This document shows, one piece after another, positions 33,486-41,509 of a stretch of 60,201 nt of DNA. The stretch covers positions 1 to 60,201 of the forward strand of contig URKA01000018.1 in NCBI GenBank assembly GCA_900548345.1, in the 5' to 3' direction. The notes below the pieces were generated by a model. That model had not been told where the DNA came from and did not search any database. It worked only from the letters and a program-made list of their open reading frames with translations. The translations under genes were made by a program, and so were the position numbers. The stretch is from an uncultured Paraprevotella sp. (lineage in GTDB: Bacteria > Bacteroidota > Bacteroidia > Bacteroidales > Bacteroidaceae). Within the stretch, counting starts at the first letter, position 1. Each line of letters opens with the position of its first letter.

Positions 33486-35765
33486 ATGAAAAAGATTTGG
33501 AAATCACTGATAATCCTAACCTTGGGTGCTTTCACTTTCAATAGTTGCGAGGATGTACCTGAACCTTATCCTTATCCTTCTGTCAATGGGGAAACACCCT
33601 CAACTGAAGGTGTATACATAAACGAGAGTTTTGCAAAAACCTTAGGAAGTTTTGAGAACAAACAAGCCGATGGAAATTTGGAGTGGTCCATTGCTTATTC
33701 CAGTGCCACTATTACCGGATACCAAGATTTCAATAACGATGGCGCAAAAGAAAACCAACCGGGAGTTACCTACCTGGTGAGCCAACCTGTCGACCTGACA
33801 GCCTCCACCGGGGCATGCATTTCTTTCGACCACGCTATTAATTATAGTAGAACATCCATCGTTGAAGACCACAAACTGCTCATCTGTAAAGACTACAATG
33901 GAGATGTAACCACTGCCACATGGGAAGAAATTCCTTTCAACACAGATAATACGGGTTCAAGTTTCACCTTTGTGCCCGTAGCCGTGGATGTTCCGGCTGC
34001 ATATATCGGACAACCCAACGTAGTGATTGCATTCAAGCATACCGCGCACAATGATTATTCATCTACATGGGAGGTAAAGAACCTCAAAATGAAAGAAGGT
34101 TCTGCTGCAACACAGCCCACCGAACCGGAAGGTGATTTCATCTACAAAGAAACCGTAGGTACACAGGCCTTGTCAGACAATCCGTATGTTGATGCCTATA
34201 CAGGATGGGCAAAAGCCGGTAGCGGTGCAGCCAATGTGACTTACAGCGGTTCTAAAGCATCTGTCCGCAAATCCGGTTTGGCCAATACGGATGCCTATGA
34301 GAATGCATCCGGCCCGAATGTGGTATTCTTCGGTGTGGCTCCTTCTTATTTCATCGTCAACAAAATTGCCCTGACAAACGAACAAACCAAATTAAAGCTG
34401 ACTTTCGGTGCCAGTTACTCTGCAAGAAACGAATCAACAGGTGAATACGACAACTCTTTCGACATCAGCAAATTCACTGTATCGTTGAGTGCAGACGGTA
34501 GCACATGGACTCCCATCACTTATACGAAGAACAACGGAGATGCGACAAGTCCTTATTGGATTTCCGCCAATGCTGATTTCACTCTGAAGAACGCCGTGAC
34601 AACACTGTACATCAAGTTCGAAGCGTCAGTAAGTTCTGCCATCCGCTTGGACGACATTACCTTAAGTACGGGTAACGGTGGACAGGAAATCACCCTTGAA
34701 GAAAACGTAACTCCTCCTTCCGAAGAATCGACTCCGATTACTATAGGAGAGCTTATCAATAAGATGACAAGCGAGGGTGCTGTAATAGATGCTACGGCAA
34801 ACCGTTCTTTCGAAGCTGTTGTGCAAAGCAACGTGGCCGGCGGAAACTATACCAATAATAATCTCTGTGTGGCAGAAGAGAATGCCACGTCGGCCAAACA
34901 GGGTATCATCCTCTACGGATCTCAGGTAGACCCGAAAACATTAGGCTTGACACAAGGAGACAAAGTTAGAATCACATTAATGGCTGGCCTGGCAAAAGCA
35001 CTGAATTATAAAGGTATGCTGGAGGTAACAGGTGACAAGACTGCAAACTGGTGTAAAGTTGAAAAAATCGGAACCGCTTCCATCACTCCCGTTGTCCTCA
35101 ACGCATCCGCCCTGTCAAACCTGATAGACTATCAAGGCATGACCGTAAAAGTAAACAACGCCTCAACGACAGACAATACCACATGGGGCAGTGGTACACA
35201 TACCTTTACTGCCAATGGCGTCAACTTTACCATATATGCGAACAATTCCTGCACATTTGCCAATAATACCATTGACAACACCAAGACCGGAAGCATTACT
35301 GGTGTGGTTACGGTATACTCTGGTAATGCACAGATTGCTCCACGTACAGATGCCGACATCACCGCCTTTAACGGCGGTAGCAACCCTGGCGAAGAAACTC
35401 CGGGCGAAGGTGATGCCGGAAGCAAGGAAAACCCATATACCGTGGCCTATGCCATAGCCAACAACAGCGGAACGGCTTGGGTGAAAGGATACGTTGTAGG
35501 TTGGGTTGACGGCATGACGCTGTCATCAGGTGCGACCTTCAACGGTGAAGCCACATCCAACACCAACTTGCTGATTGCAGACACTCCTGATGAGACGGAA
35601 CTCAGCAAGTGCATGCCGGTACAATTGCCTTCAGGAAGCGTGCGCAATGCCCTGAACTTGAAAGACAATCCCACCCTTTATAAGAAACAGGTTTCCCTTA
35701 ACGGTTCACTTGAAAGATATTTCGGCACGGCCGGCCTCAAGAGCGTCAAGGAATATGTGAAATAG
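33486..35765 (+). CDS. Large multidomain surface lipoprotein: jelly-roll plus two OB-fold-type domains
   Basis: A 759-residue lipoprotein (Cys21 followed by EDVPEP). Domains in order, from sequence style: choice-of-anchor J jelly roll (about 38-205), second beta-sandwich (about 215-395), DUF5689-like OB fold (about 415-630, with QGDKVRITLMAGLAKAL), an acidic Gly/Pro linker, and a C-terminal DUF6359-like OB fold (about 645-759, KENPYTVAYAIANNSGTAWVKGYVVG), a domain also found in nuclease-associated proteins. It completes the receptor operon and ends at a clear terminator. Binding of extracellular nucleic acid is a reasoned guess; carbohydrate is the main alternative. Confidence 0.85.
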   Translation: MKKIWKSLIILTLGAFTFNSCEDVPEPYPYPSVNGETPSTEGVYINESFAKTLGSFENKQADGNLEWSIAYSSATITGYQDFNNDGAKENQPGVTYLVSQPVDLTASTGACISFDHAINYSRTSIVEDHKLLICKDYNGDVTTATWEEIPFNTDNTGSSFTFVPVAVDVPAAYIGQPNVVIAFKHTAHNDYSSTWEVKNLKMKEGSAATQPTEPEGDFIYKETVGTQALSDNPYVDAYTGWAKAGSGAANVTYSGSKASVRKSGLANTDAYENASGPNVVFFGVAPSYFIVNKIALTNEQTKLKLTFGASYSARNESTGEYDNSFDISKFTVSLSADGSTWTPITYTKNNGDATSPYWISANADFTLKNAVTTLYIKFEASVSSAIRLDDITLSTGNGGQEITLEENVTPPSEESTPITIGELINKMTSEGAVIDATANRSFEAVVQSNVAGGNYTNNNLCVAEENATSAKQGIILYGSQVDPKTLGLTQGDKVRITLMAGLAKALNYKGMLEVTGDKTANWCKVEKIGTASITPVVLNASALSNLIDYQGMTVKVNNASTTDNTTWGSGTHTFTANGVNFTIYANNSCTFANNTIDNTKTGSITGVVTVYSGNAQIAPRTDADITAFNGGSNPGEETPGEGDAGSKENPYTVAYAIANNSGTAWVKGYVVGWVDGMTLSSGATFNGEATSNTNLLIADTPDETELSKCMPVQLPSGSVRNALNLKDNPTLYKKQVSLNGSLERYFGTAGLKSVKEYVK

Positions 35766-35812
35766 CCTTCAAGGCCTCAACCATACAGGAACATAAAACC
35801 TGTCAACCACCA

Positions 35813-35850
35813 CGGGGTGGAAAGCCACGCAGCTTTCCACCCCGTTTCCT
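35813..35850 (+). terminator. Terminator of the TonB receptor / OB-fold lipoprotein operon
   Basis: CGGGGTGGAAAGC (35813-35825) pairs perfectly with 35832-35844 around a 6-nt loop, followed by TTTCCTTTTC. It isolates the operon from downstream genes. Confidence 0.85.
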
Positions 35851-36036
35851 TTTCGTCAAAAGAGCAACAACACAGCCACTCTTCACCAATTTTCAAAGAA
35901 CCGCCCACAAAAGTCAATCCGACATTTGCCCAATCGGCAAAAAAACGCTTCCTTTGTTGAAAAGAAACCATACGGAAAGAATTATGGAAATCTATCACAC
36001 ATATTCCACCCTCACTTTCAAACAAAGCTACAGCCT

Positions 36037-36507
36037 ATGAAGAACATCTATTTTCCCGACGAAGAAATCACGCGCGACGATGTGTTTTTCGTCTGTAGCC
36101 TGATTGAACGCACGGCACGCAGCCTCAAACAGCCAAACCGTTATGTAGCCAACAGTATGGGCGTACAAGCATTGAGGGAAACCCTCTCCTTGGCCAACGT
36201 GCTACATAGCGAGAATCCCGAAGCCGTCACGGCACGCCTCATCGAACGTTACAGACTTGAAAAGGGACACTTCGACGTGAGCGACGTGAATCCGGAATAT
36301 TGTCCACAAATCCCCACCCCGCTCGACATGGGAAAGGTTTACATGCGCCTCGTCCTATCCACCCTGCAACCGGACGAAGACTACGCGCAGGCCATCATCC
36401 GCGTGTACAACCACCCGATATGCATAACATTGGACAATTACAATGCAAGCGGCTATTACGAACCGTCTTACTACATCACGCGCAGCTACTACAACGGCAC
36501 ATTCTGA
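36037..36507 (+). CDS. Conserved hypothetical protein
   Basis: A 156-residue, mostly helical, soluble protein with no signal or known domain. It contains FFVCSLIERTARSLKQPN and a Tyr-rich tail (YYEPSYYITRSYYNG). I start it at the ATG at 36037 (MKNIYFPDEEI); a longer frame from 35926 begins with poor, basic sequence and lacks support. It lies upstream of rpmE2, which has its own promoter. The function is unknown. Confidence 0.65.
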   Translation: MKNIYFPDEEITRDDVFFVCSLIERTARSLKQPNRYVANSMGVQALRETLSLANVLHSENPEAVTARLIERYRLEKGHFDVSDVNPEYCPQIPTPLDMGKVYMRLVLSTLQPDEDYAQAIIRVYNHPICITLDNYNASGYYEPSYYITRSYYNGTF

Positions 36508-36526
36508 AAATTATTCCTAAGGAAAG

Positions 36527-36558
36527 TTTGCGCATTACAAAGAAAACTCGTAAATTTG
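36527..36558 (+). promoter_or_regulatory. Consensus promoter of rpmE2
   Basis: TTTG (36527-36530), a 20-nt spacer, then TAAATTTG (36551-36558). This is the best full match in the window to the Bacteroides -33/-7 consensus. The leader to the ATG is 72 nt. Confidence 0.8.
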
Positions 36559-36630
36559 CACCTCGTAAATCAGACCATTACACATATAGTTACCAGCTAT
36601 AAGTTGAATTGAATAAAAAAATATACTGAT

Positions 36631-36882
36631 ATGAAAAAGAATATCCATCCGGACAACTATCGTCCCGTAGTGTTCAAAGACATGAGTAACGGTGACATGT
36701 TCCTCTCTCGTTCCACTTGCAAGACGAACGATACGATTGAGTTTGAAGGCGAAACCTATCCCGTGGTGAAGCTCGAAATCTCCAGCAGTTCTCACCCGTT
36801 CTATACCGGTAAGAACAAGTTGGTGGACACAGCAGGTCGCGTAGACAAGTTCATGAGCCGCTACGCCAAGACTCGCAAATAA
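36631..36882 (+). CDS. rpmE2: Ribosomal protein bL31 type B
   Basis: An 83-residue 50S subunit protein. Seen: MKKNIHPDNYRPVVFKDMS at the start, FLSRSTCKTNDTIEF, and SSSHPFYTGKNKLVD with GRVDKFMSRYAK at the end. The zinc-binding Cys set of type A bL31 is absent, which marks the zinc-independent type B. It has its own consensus promoter and a hairpin terminator, so it is a single-gene transcript. Confidence 0.95.
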   Translation: MKKNIHPDNYRPVVFKDMSNGDMFLSRSTCKTNDTIEFEGETYPVVKLEISSSSHPFYTGKNKLVDTAGRVDKFMSRYAKTRK

Positions 36883-36908
36883 GGACGGTTACATATCTTA
36901 AACGCCAT

Positions 36909-36950
36909 AAAGGGTGTAGGAAGGCTGAAACTCCTTTCTACACCCTTTTT
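36909..36950 (+). terminator. Terminator of rpmE2
   Basis: AAAGGGTGTAG (36909-36919) pairs with 36938-36948 and is followed by a T-run. It lies 26 nt before the next gene's ATG. Confidence 0.85.
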
Positions 36951-36976
36951 GCGGATACATATACTGACAAACTGCC

Positions 36977-37885
36977 ATGAACAGAAGAAAAAAGAAGATG
37001 CTATACGCACTCGCCGTATGCTGCCTCGGCATCTATTCCGCATGTTCGGAAGACGATAGCCACTATTCGTTTTCATCAGGAAGCGACAACAGCAACGATG
37101 CGACACAAAATCCATACGCCACACGCCTGGAACTCCCCAGACTGAAGGACGACGGAAACAGCATTCTGCTCGTTCACGAAACCGACGCATACGGCGTCAA
37201 CCTGTGCATCGAATGGGACTGCACCCGGAAAGCGCAACGATGGACCGCCTATCAGTTGTATGGCGCGAACAGTGTGACCAACTGGAACCGCAACAACTGG
37301 AAGAACACAGAATGGGGAGGCGACCCGTTCCAACCCGACCCCGACCTGCCGGCTGACGTCAGGACAGAACTGGAACAATACAGAAGGTCGGGCTACGACA
37401 GGGGGCACATCTGCCCTTCGGCCGACCGTCTGAATTCAAAGGATGCCAACGAACAGACGTTCTACTTAAGCAACATGCACCCGCAAATCAACGCATTCAA
37501 CGCGGGCGTGTGGCTGAACATGGAAAACAAGATAAGGGTATGGAACCAGCCTTCATTCCGTGATACCCTGTATGTGGTGAAAGGCGGGACTATTGACGGT
37601 GATGACAAAATCATACGGATAACCGACAAAGGGCTTCCGGTGCCCAAATATTTCTTCATGGCCATCCTGTGCAAAAACAAAGACAGCAGCCAGTCGGGCT
37701 ACAAGGCCATGGCGTTCTGGGTGGAACATACGGCCAATCAGGATTCCGACCTGAGAAAGTATGTGATTTCCATTGATGAGCTGGAAGAGAAAACGGGCAT
37801 AGATTTCTTCTGCAACCTGCCCGACGAAATCGAAGAGAAAGTGGAGGGCAACTTGGTGCCCGCATCATGGGGATTCAACAAGTGA
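36977..37885 (+). CDS. DNA/RNA non-specific endonuclease lipoprotein (NUC family)
   Basis: A 302-residue lipoprotein: basic N-terminus, hydrophobic signal, lipobox Cys23 followed by SEDD. The betabetaalpha-metal NUC domain carries the DRGH motif (residues 141-144, His144 the general base) in RSGYDRGHICPSADR, and the metal-binding Asn region in FYLSNMHPQINAFNAGVW. It cuts DNA and RNA without sequence preference. The lipid anchor and acidic +2 residues suggest surface or outer-membrane display. It is 1.2 kb from the TonB receptor / OB-fold lipoprotein operon and may feed it. It is followed by an ACCTGTG repeat cluster. Confidence 0.92.
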   Translation: MNRRKKKMLYALAVCCLGIYSACSEDDSHYSFSSGSDNSNDATQNPYATRLELPRLKDDGNSILLVHETDAYGVNLCIEWDCTRKAQRWTAYQLYGANSVTNWNRNNWKNTEWGGDPFQPDPDLPADVRTELEQYRRSGYDRGHICPSADRLNSKDANEQTFYLSNMHPQINAFNAGVWLNMENKIRVWNQPSFRDTLYVVKGGTIDGDDKIIRITDKGLPVPKYFFMAILCKNKDSSQSGYKAMAFWVEHTANQDSDLRKYVISIDELEEKTGIDFFCNLPDEIEEKVEGNLVPASWGFNK

Positions 37886-37903
37886 AATATTTCCTGCATA
37901 AAA

Positions 37904-37989
37904 TGCTCACCTGTGAAGAGCAAAATGCTCACCTGTGAAGAACGGAACGCTCACCTGTGAGCAATCCATCGGACACAGGTGAGCATTTT
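37904..37989. repeat. ACCTGTG palindromic repeat, locus B
   Basis: Three direct units contain GCTCACCTGTG (from 37905, 37927 and 37949) and one inverted unit (37974-37985) closes the cluster. The longest arms are 16 bp (37922-37937 with 37974-37989). The third unit is itself a palindrome (GCTCACCTGTGAGC). The cluster lies between the converging NUC nuclease and DUF3256 genes. Confidence 0.8.
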
Positions 37990-38020
37990 AGGGTTTACGC
38001 AGCATCTGATTTTCAATATG

Positions 38021-38653
38021 TTATAAATCCGGTACAAACCGCCCGCCACGCCATGCATAAACCACCGGACGGATCACCGCCTGCATGCGTGCGGATTCCT
38101 CCTTGTCGGTGCACGCCGGTTGCAGACGAAACGTCAGCAGCATACTGTCACGACTCAGTTCGGCCGTAACGAAGTGCATGTCCTGTAAACGTTGCAGGCG
38201 TTCCGTTTCCGGGGCGTCTATCGTATCGTTCGTTGTCCAGAAGGCCTTGTAGGCAGGCGGCGTAAGATACTTGTCGGTCGGCAACGGTTTCCAGTCCTGC
38301 GTATACAGCGTCACCACACTCTCATTTTCTGGCGAGGAATAGGTGCGCACCATGCAAATGTAACTCACGCTGTCGGCCACCGGCAACAGTTTCATCTCCA
38401 CACGGCAGGAAGCCGTCAGTTGCAGGTCGAGGTAATCATCCGTCATGGTTCTCAGCACGGTCTGTCCGTCGAACCGGTTGCGCACCTTCGCCTCCATATT
38501 GTTTTCTATAAAGTCGATGCAGTCCAGCCGGTTGTTCTTGGTCATCAGCGTGAGCACGGTGTCGGGCATGGCTGCAAACACATCGCGCATCCTGCGGGCT
38601 GCGTCGGCCTGCACCACCCATAAGAGAAGCAACAAAGGGAATATCCGTTTCAT
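38021..38653 (-). CDS. DUF3256 family exported protein
   Basis: A 210-residue protein with a signal peptide (MKRIFPLLLLLWVVQADA) and no lipobox. The opening of the mature part, VFAAMPDTVLTLMTKNNRLDCIDFIENNM, is the hallmark of DUF3256, a Bacteroidales family of unknown role. I start it at 38653, at the signal peptide, and not five codons earlier. It converges on the NUC nuclease gene across a repeat cluster, and the DMT transporter lies 82 nt upstream on the same strand. Confidence 0.83.
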   Translation of the reverse strand: MKRIFPLLLLLWVVQADAARRMRDVFAAMPDTVLTLMTKNNRLDCIDFIENNMEAKVRNRFDGQTVLRTMTDDYLDLQLTASCRVEMKLLPVADSVSYICMVRTYSSPENESVVTLYTQDWKPLPTDKYLTPPAYKAFWTTNDTIDAPETERLQRLQDMHFVTAELSRDSMLLTFRLQPACTDKEESARMQAVIRPVVYAWRGGRFVPDL

Positions 38654-38735
38654 ATATACATTATTCATTCACACAAACTTACTTATTTTTACCGAGAATC
38701 CGGCTGTCGTCGCCGCATTAATAACATCTATTCAC

Positions 38736-39653
38736 TTATCGGGAACCGATATACAGGAAAACCATGCCGAGCAACACGAGCAAAAGGTCCACCACCTTGC
38801 TGCGAAGGTTCTTCTCGCGGAACAGCATCGCACCGAAGAGGAACGACACCACCACACTGCCGCGCCGCACCATGGACACGATGGAAATCATCGCGCCGTC
38901 GAGGCTGAGCGAATAGAAATACACGAAGTCCGCAGCGGAAAGGAAGACGGAAATCAGGATGATGCACCAGTCCCACCGGAAAGGAGTCGTAGTGCCGCGC
39001 TTGGGATACCACAGACAAAGCAGCATCGCCCCCATCATGAGGCATTGGTAGATATTGTAGTAGCTCTGCACCACCATGCGGTCGAGCCCCACACCGCCGT
39101 TCTCCGGCGAAGCCATCAGATATTTGTCATACAGCCCGCTCACGGCTCCGAGCACACTGGCCGCCACAACAAAATAAATCCACCTGTCGTGCTTGAAGTC
39201 GATGCCTTCTTTCTTCCCGCTACGGCTCAACATGAAAAACGAAAGCACGGCAAGCGTCACGCCGACCCACTGCCAGACGTTGAGCTGTTCGCCGAACACC
39301 AGAAGCGCACCGATGAGCACCATCACCGGACGCGTGGCATTGATTGGCCCTACGATGGTGAGCGGCAGATGTTTCATGCCGAAATAGCCGAATATCCATG
39401 AGGACAGCACGATGCAGGACTTCAGAAGTATGTACTTTTGCGCGTCCCACCCTGCGGAAGGGATATGGAACAGGCTGTCGCTCCCTATCATGCCCCATGT
39501 GGAACCGAGAATGAGCGGAAGGAATATCAGACTACAGAAGAGTGTGTTCAAAAACAGCACGGGAATCACGGCATTGTCGCGCAGTGACTTCTTCTTGAAC
39601 ACATCATAGAAGCCTAACAACGCCGCCGAAACGAATGCGAAAAACAACCACAT
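38736..39653 (-). CDS. DMT superfamily (EamA-type) transporter
   Basis: A 305-residue inner-membrane protein with ten predicted helices in two EamA-type halves. Seen: PINATRPVMVLIGALLVFGEQLNVWQW in the first half and an equivalent VRRGSVVVSFLFGAMLFREKN in the second. These proteins usually export amino acids or small metabolites; the substrate here is unknown. It starts 23 nt after truA ends on the same strand, so the two may share the truA promoter element. Confidence 0.88.
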   Translation of the reverse strand: MWLFFAFVSAALLGFYDVFKKKSLRDNAVIPVLFLNTLFCSLIFLPLILGSTWGMIGSDSLFHIPSAGWDAQKYILLKSCIVLSSWIFGYFGMKHLPLTIVGPINATRPVMVLIGALLVFGEQLNVWQWVGVTLAVLSFFMLSRSGKKEGIDFKHDRWIYFVVAASVLGAVSGLYDKYLMASPENGGVGLDRMVVQSYYNIYQCLMMGAMLLCLWYPKRGTTTPFRWDWCIILISVFLSAADFVYFYSLSLDGAMISIVSMVRRGSVVVSFLFGAMLFREKNLRSKVVDLLLVLLGMVFLYIGSR

Positions 39654-39676
39654 AACTTTCTACCTTATTTGATACG

Positions 39677-40447
39677 TCATACCATAAAACACTTGTCGGG
39701 ATACTGCACATCCACCAAGAACAGTGCATGACCGGGCATGGACTCTCCCGCCCCGCAGCGGTCTTTTCCTTCTATCACACGGCGGAAGCCTTCCACCGTG
39801 AGCTTGCCTCTGCCCACTTCGACCAGCGTGCCGACCACGGCCCTCACCATATTGCGCAGGAAGCGGTCGGCCTGAATCTCGAAGCGCCACTCGCCGGGCG
39901 CGGTCTCGGTCCATTGCGCCTTCATGATACGGCAATTGTTGGTCTTGGTGTCCGTATTGACCTTGCTGAAACTGGTGAAGTCGGTATATTCCCGCAACAC
40001 GGCGGCCGCACGGTTCATCTCCTCGAAATCGAGCATGCGGAACAGGCGGCAGGAATAGGCACGAAGGAAAGGCGACTTGCCCACGTGCACAAAATAATGG
40101 TAGGTGCGCGAGAGGGCGTCGAAACGGGCATGGGCATCGGCCGCCACGGGCACCGCCTTATAGACGGAGATGTCGGGGGGCAACAGACGGTTCAGTTTGT
40201 CGGTCAGCCACCCTCCGTCTATTTTCTTCTCCGGCTCTCCGGCATACTCAAAATCAAAATGAGCCACCATCAGACGGGCATGCACGCCGGTATCCGTCCT
40301 GCCGGCTCCCGTTACCGGAACAGGCTGCCTCAACAAGGTAGCCAATGCATCCTGCAATGTTTCCTGCACACTGATACCGTTCGGCTGTATCTGCCAGCCG
40401 TGGTAACGCGTGCCGTCATAGGCCATATATAAAAAATATCTTTGCAT
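39677..40447 (-). CDS. truA: tRNA pseudouridine(38-40) synthase TruA
   Basis: A 256-residue enzyme that modifies uridines 38-40 of tRNA anticodon arms. Seen: YMAYDGTRYHGWQIQPNG at the start, catalytic Asp in GAGRTDTGVHA, and FLRNMVRAVVGTLVEVG near the end. I start it at the ATG at 40447 because the family begins here; an upstream frame would run into the promoter element. The -7 box of the repeated element ends 20 nt before this ATG. Confidence 0.94.
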   Translation of the reverse strand: MQRYFLYMAYDGTRYHGWQIQPNGISVQETLQDALATLLRQPVPVTGAGRTDTGVHARLMVAHFDFEYAGEPEKKIDGGWLTDKLNRLLPPDISVYKAVPVAADAHARFDALSRTYHYFVHVGKSPFLRAYSCRLFRMLDFEEMNRAAAVLREYTDFTSFSKVNTDTKTNNCRIMKAQWTETAPGEWRFEIQADRFLRNMVRAVVGTLVEVGRGKLTVEGFRRVIEGKDRCGAGESMPGHALFLVDVQYPDKCFMV

Positions 40448-40465
40448 CCTCAATGGTTTCGAGGA

Positions 40466-40567
40466 TGCAAAGATAGTGAAAGGAGCGTGCAGAGACAAAT
40501 GAAAACGAAGTTTTCTAATTTGGCTATGCCGAACCGCATCCTATCTTCGCGCAAGCAAAGATACTAA
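40466..40567 (-). repeat. 102-bp duplicated promoter element, copy 2 (upstream of truA)
   Basis: Ungapped partner of 24856-24957. On the minus strand it gives TATCTTTG (40468-40475) with a perfect TTTG 20 nt upstream (40496-40499), a consensus promoter for truA. A distal TATCTTTG lies at 40556-40563. It keeps the GAAAAC-GAA-GTTTTC hairpin (40501-40515). At three positions it differs from copy 1 in a correlated way (G, C, G at 40472, 40545, 40560 against T, A, T), which preserves pairing. Confidence 0.85.
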
Positions 40568-40585
40568 TTTTATGCGTCTTAGGGA

Positions 40586-41476
40586 TTAGCGCACGCTGAT
40601 TTTCTTCACGCTGTCGCCGGCTTTCACGATATACAAGCCTTTGGGATACTTGGCCACATTCATGCGGTTGGTGAATTCGGAAGCGTGCAGGCGTCCGTCC
40701 ATGCCGTATACCTGCATCTGTGCCTTCTCAATCAAGCGCACTTCCTGTCCGTCGAAGATGATGTCGTTCTTTTCCGCCGTCAGGTCTGTCACCGCCAATG
40801 TATTGGTGGGAGTGGTCACCTTGATGCCGTGGATAAGCATGGGATACTTTGTCCCATTCTGAAAGAAAGCATATATCGGTCCGTCGGACTTCAGTTTGAA
40901 ATAAGGCTCATTACCGCTGTCCAACGTTTCAATGCCTTCCCATTTATAAGGGTTTTGGCTGGCACGGAACAAAGGTTTGAATACAGTCATATACTTTGCA
41001 CTGACCACTGTGTACTTAGGGAATGAAGTATTCACATCCGTTGTTCCCAACATACGCACCAATGCGGAACCGTCGTATGACAGGCACATGCTGAAAGTTG
41101 AACATGAGGGCATGCACACCACAATACCTCCACCATTCTCACCCATTTGGCTTGACGCTCCCGGCGCGATAATCGCTCCCGTACGGAAACCCGGTCCGCC
41201 CAATTCACCGTCCGTGCCGAAACCCTCCATATAGGGGTCGGCTTCCGCATTCGGATAATCCGGCATAATATCAGCATACACGAGCTGTATGGGTTTTCCA
41301 TTAGGGTCTACCTTATAATCCTCCTCATTGCAAATCCCCACATACTTGTCGATTTTCTCCTGGGAGTCGAACCACAACCAGCCGTTCTCATCCACATCGC
41401 TGAACATGTTATATTGCGCATGTGCCCCACAAAGACAGGCAAACGCACAACAAACTGTAGTAACAATCTTTTTCAT
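40586..41476 (-). CDS. Secreted protein with type IX-like C-terminal tail
   Basis: A 296-residue protein with a signal peptide (ending GAHAQ), a beta-rich body containing GGGIVVCMPSCSTFSMCLSYDG, and a C-terminal tail of about 65 residues (QVYGMDGRLHASE, then YPKGLYIVKAG and KKISVR) that resembles type IX sorting domains. It is the last gene of the protease-SusC-SusD operon, 33 nt after susD, so it may help bind the imported ligand at the cell surface. The body belongs to no family that I recognise. Confidence 0.75.
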   Translation of the reverse strand: MKKIVTTVCCAFACLCGAHAQYNMFSDVDENGWLWFDSQEKIDKYVGICNEEDYKVDPNGKPIQLVYADIMPDYPNAEADPYMEGFGTDGELGGPGFRTGAIIAPGASSQMGENGGGIVVCMPSCSTFSMCLSYDGSALVRMLGTTDVNTSFPKYTVVSAKYMTVFKPLFRASQNPYKWEGIETLDSGNEPYFKLKSDGPIYAFFQNGTKYPMLIHGIKVTTPTNTLAVTDLTAEKNDIIFDGQEVRLIEKAQMQVYGMDGRLHASEFTNRMNVAKYPKGLYIVKAGDSVKKISVR

Positions 41477-41509
41477 CTTTCTCTATTTTATAATTAAACA
41501 TTAGGTTCA

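Noticed and set aside
37904..37989. CRISPR-like direct repeats
   Set aside because: Only three direct units of about 16 nt with short, uneven spacers and one inverted unit; no cas genes. It belongs to the ACCTGTG palindrome family.
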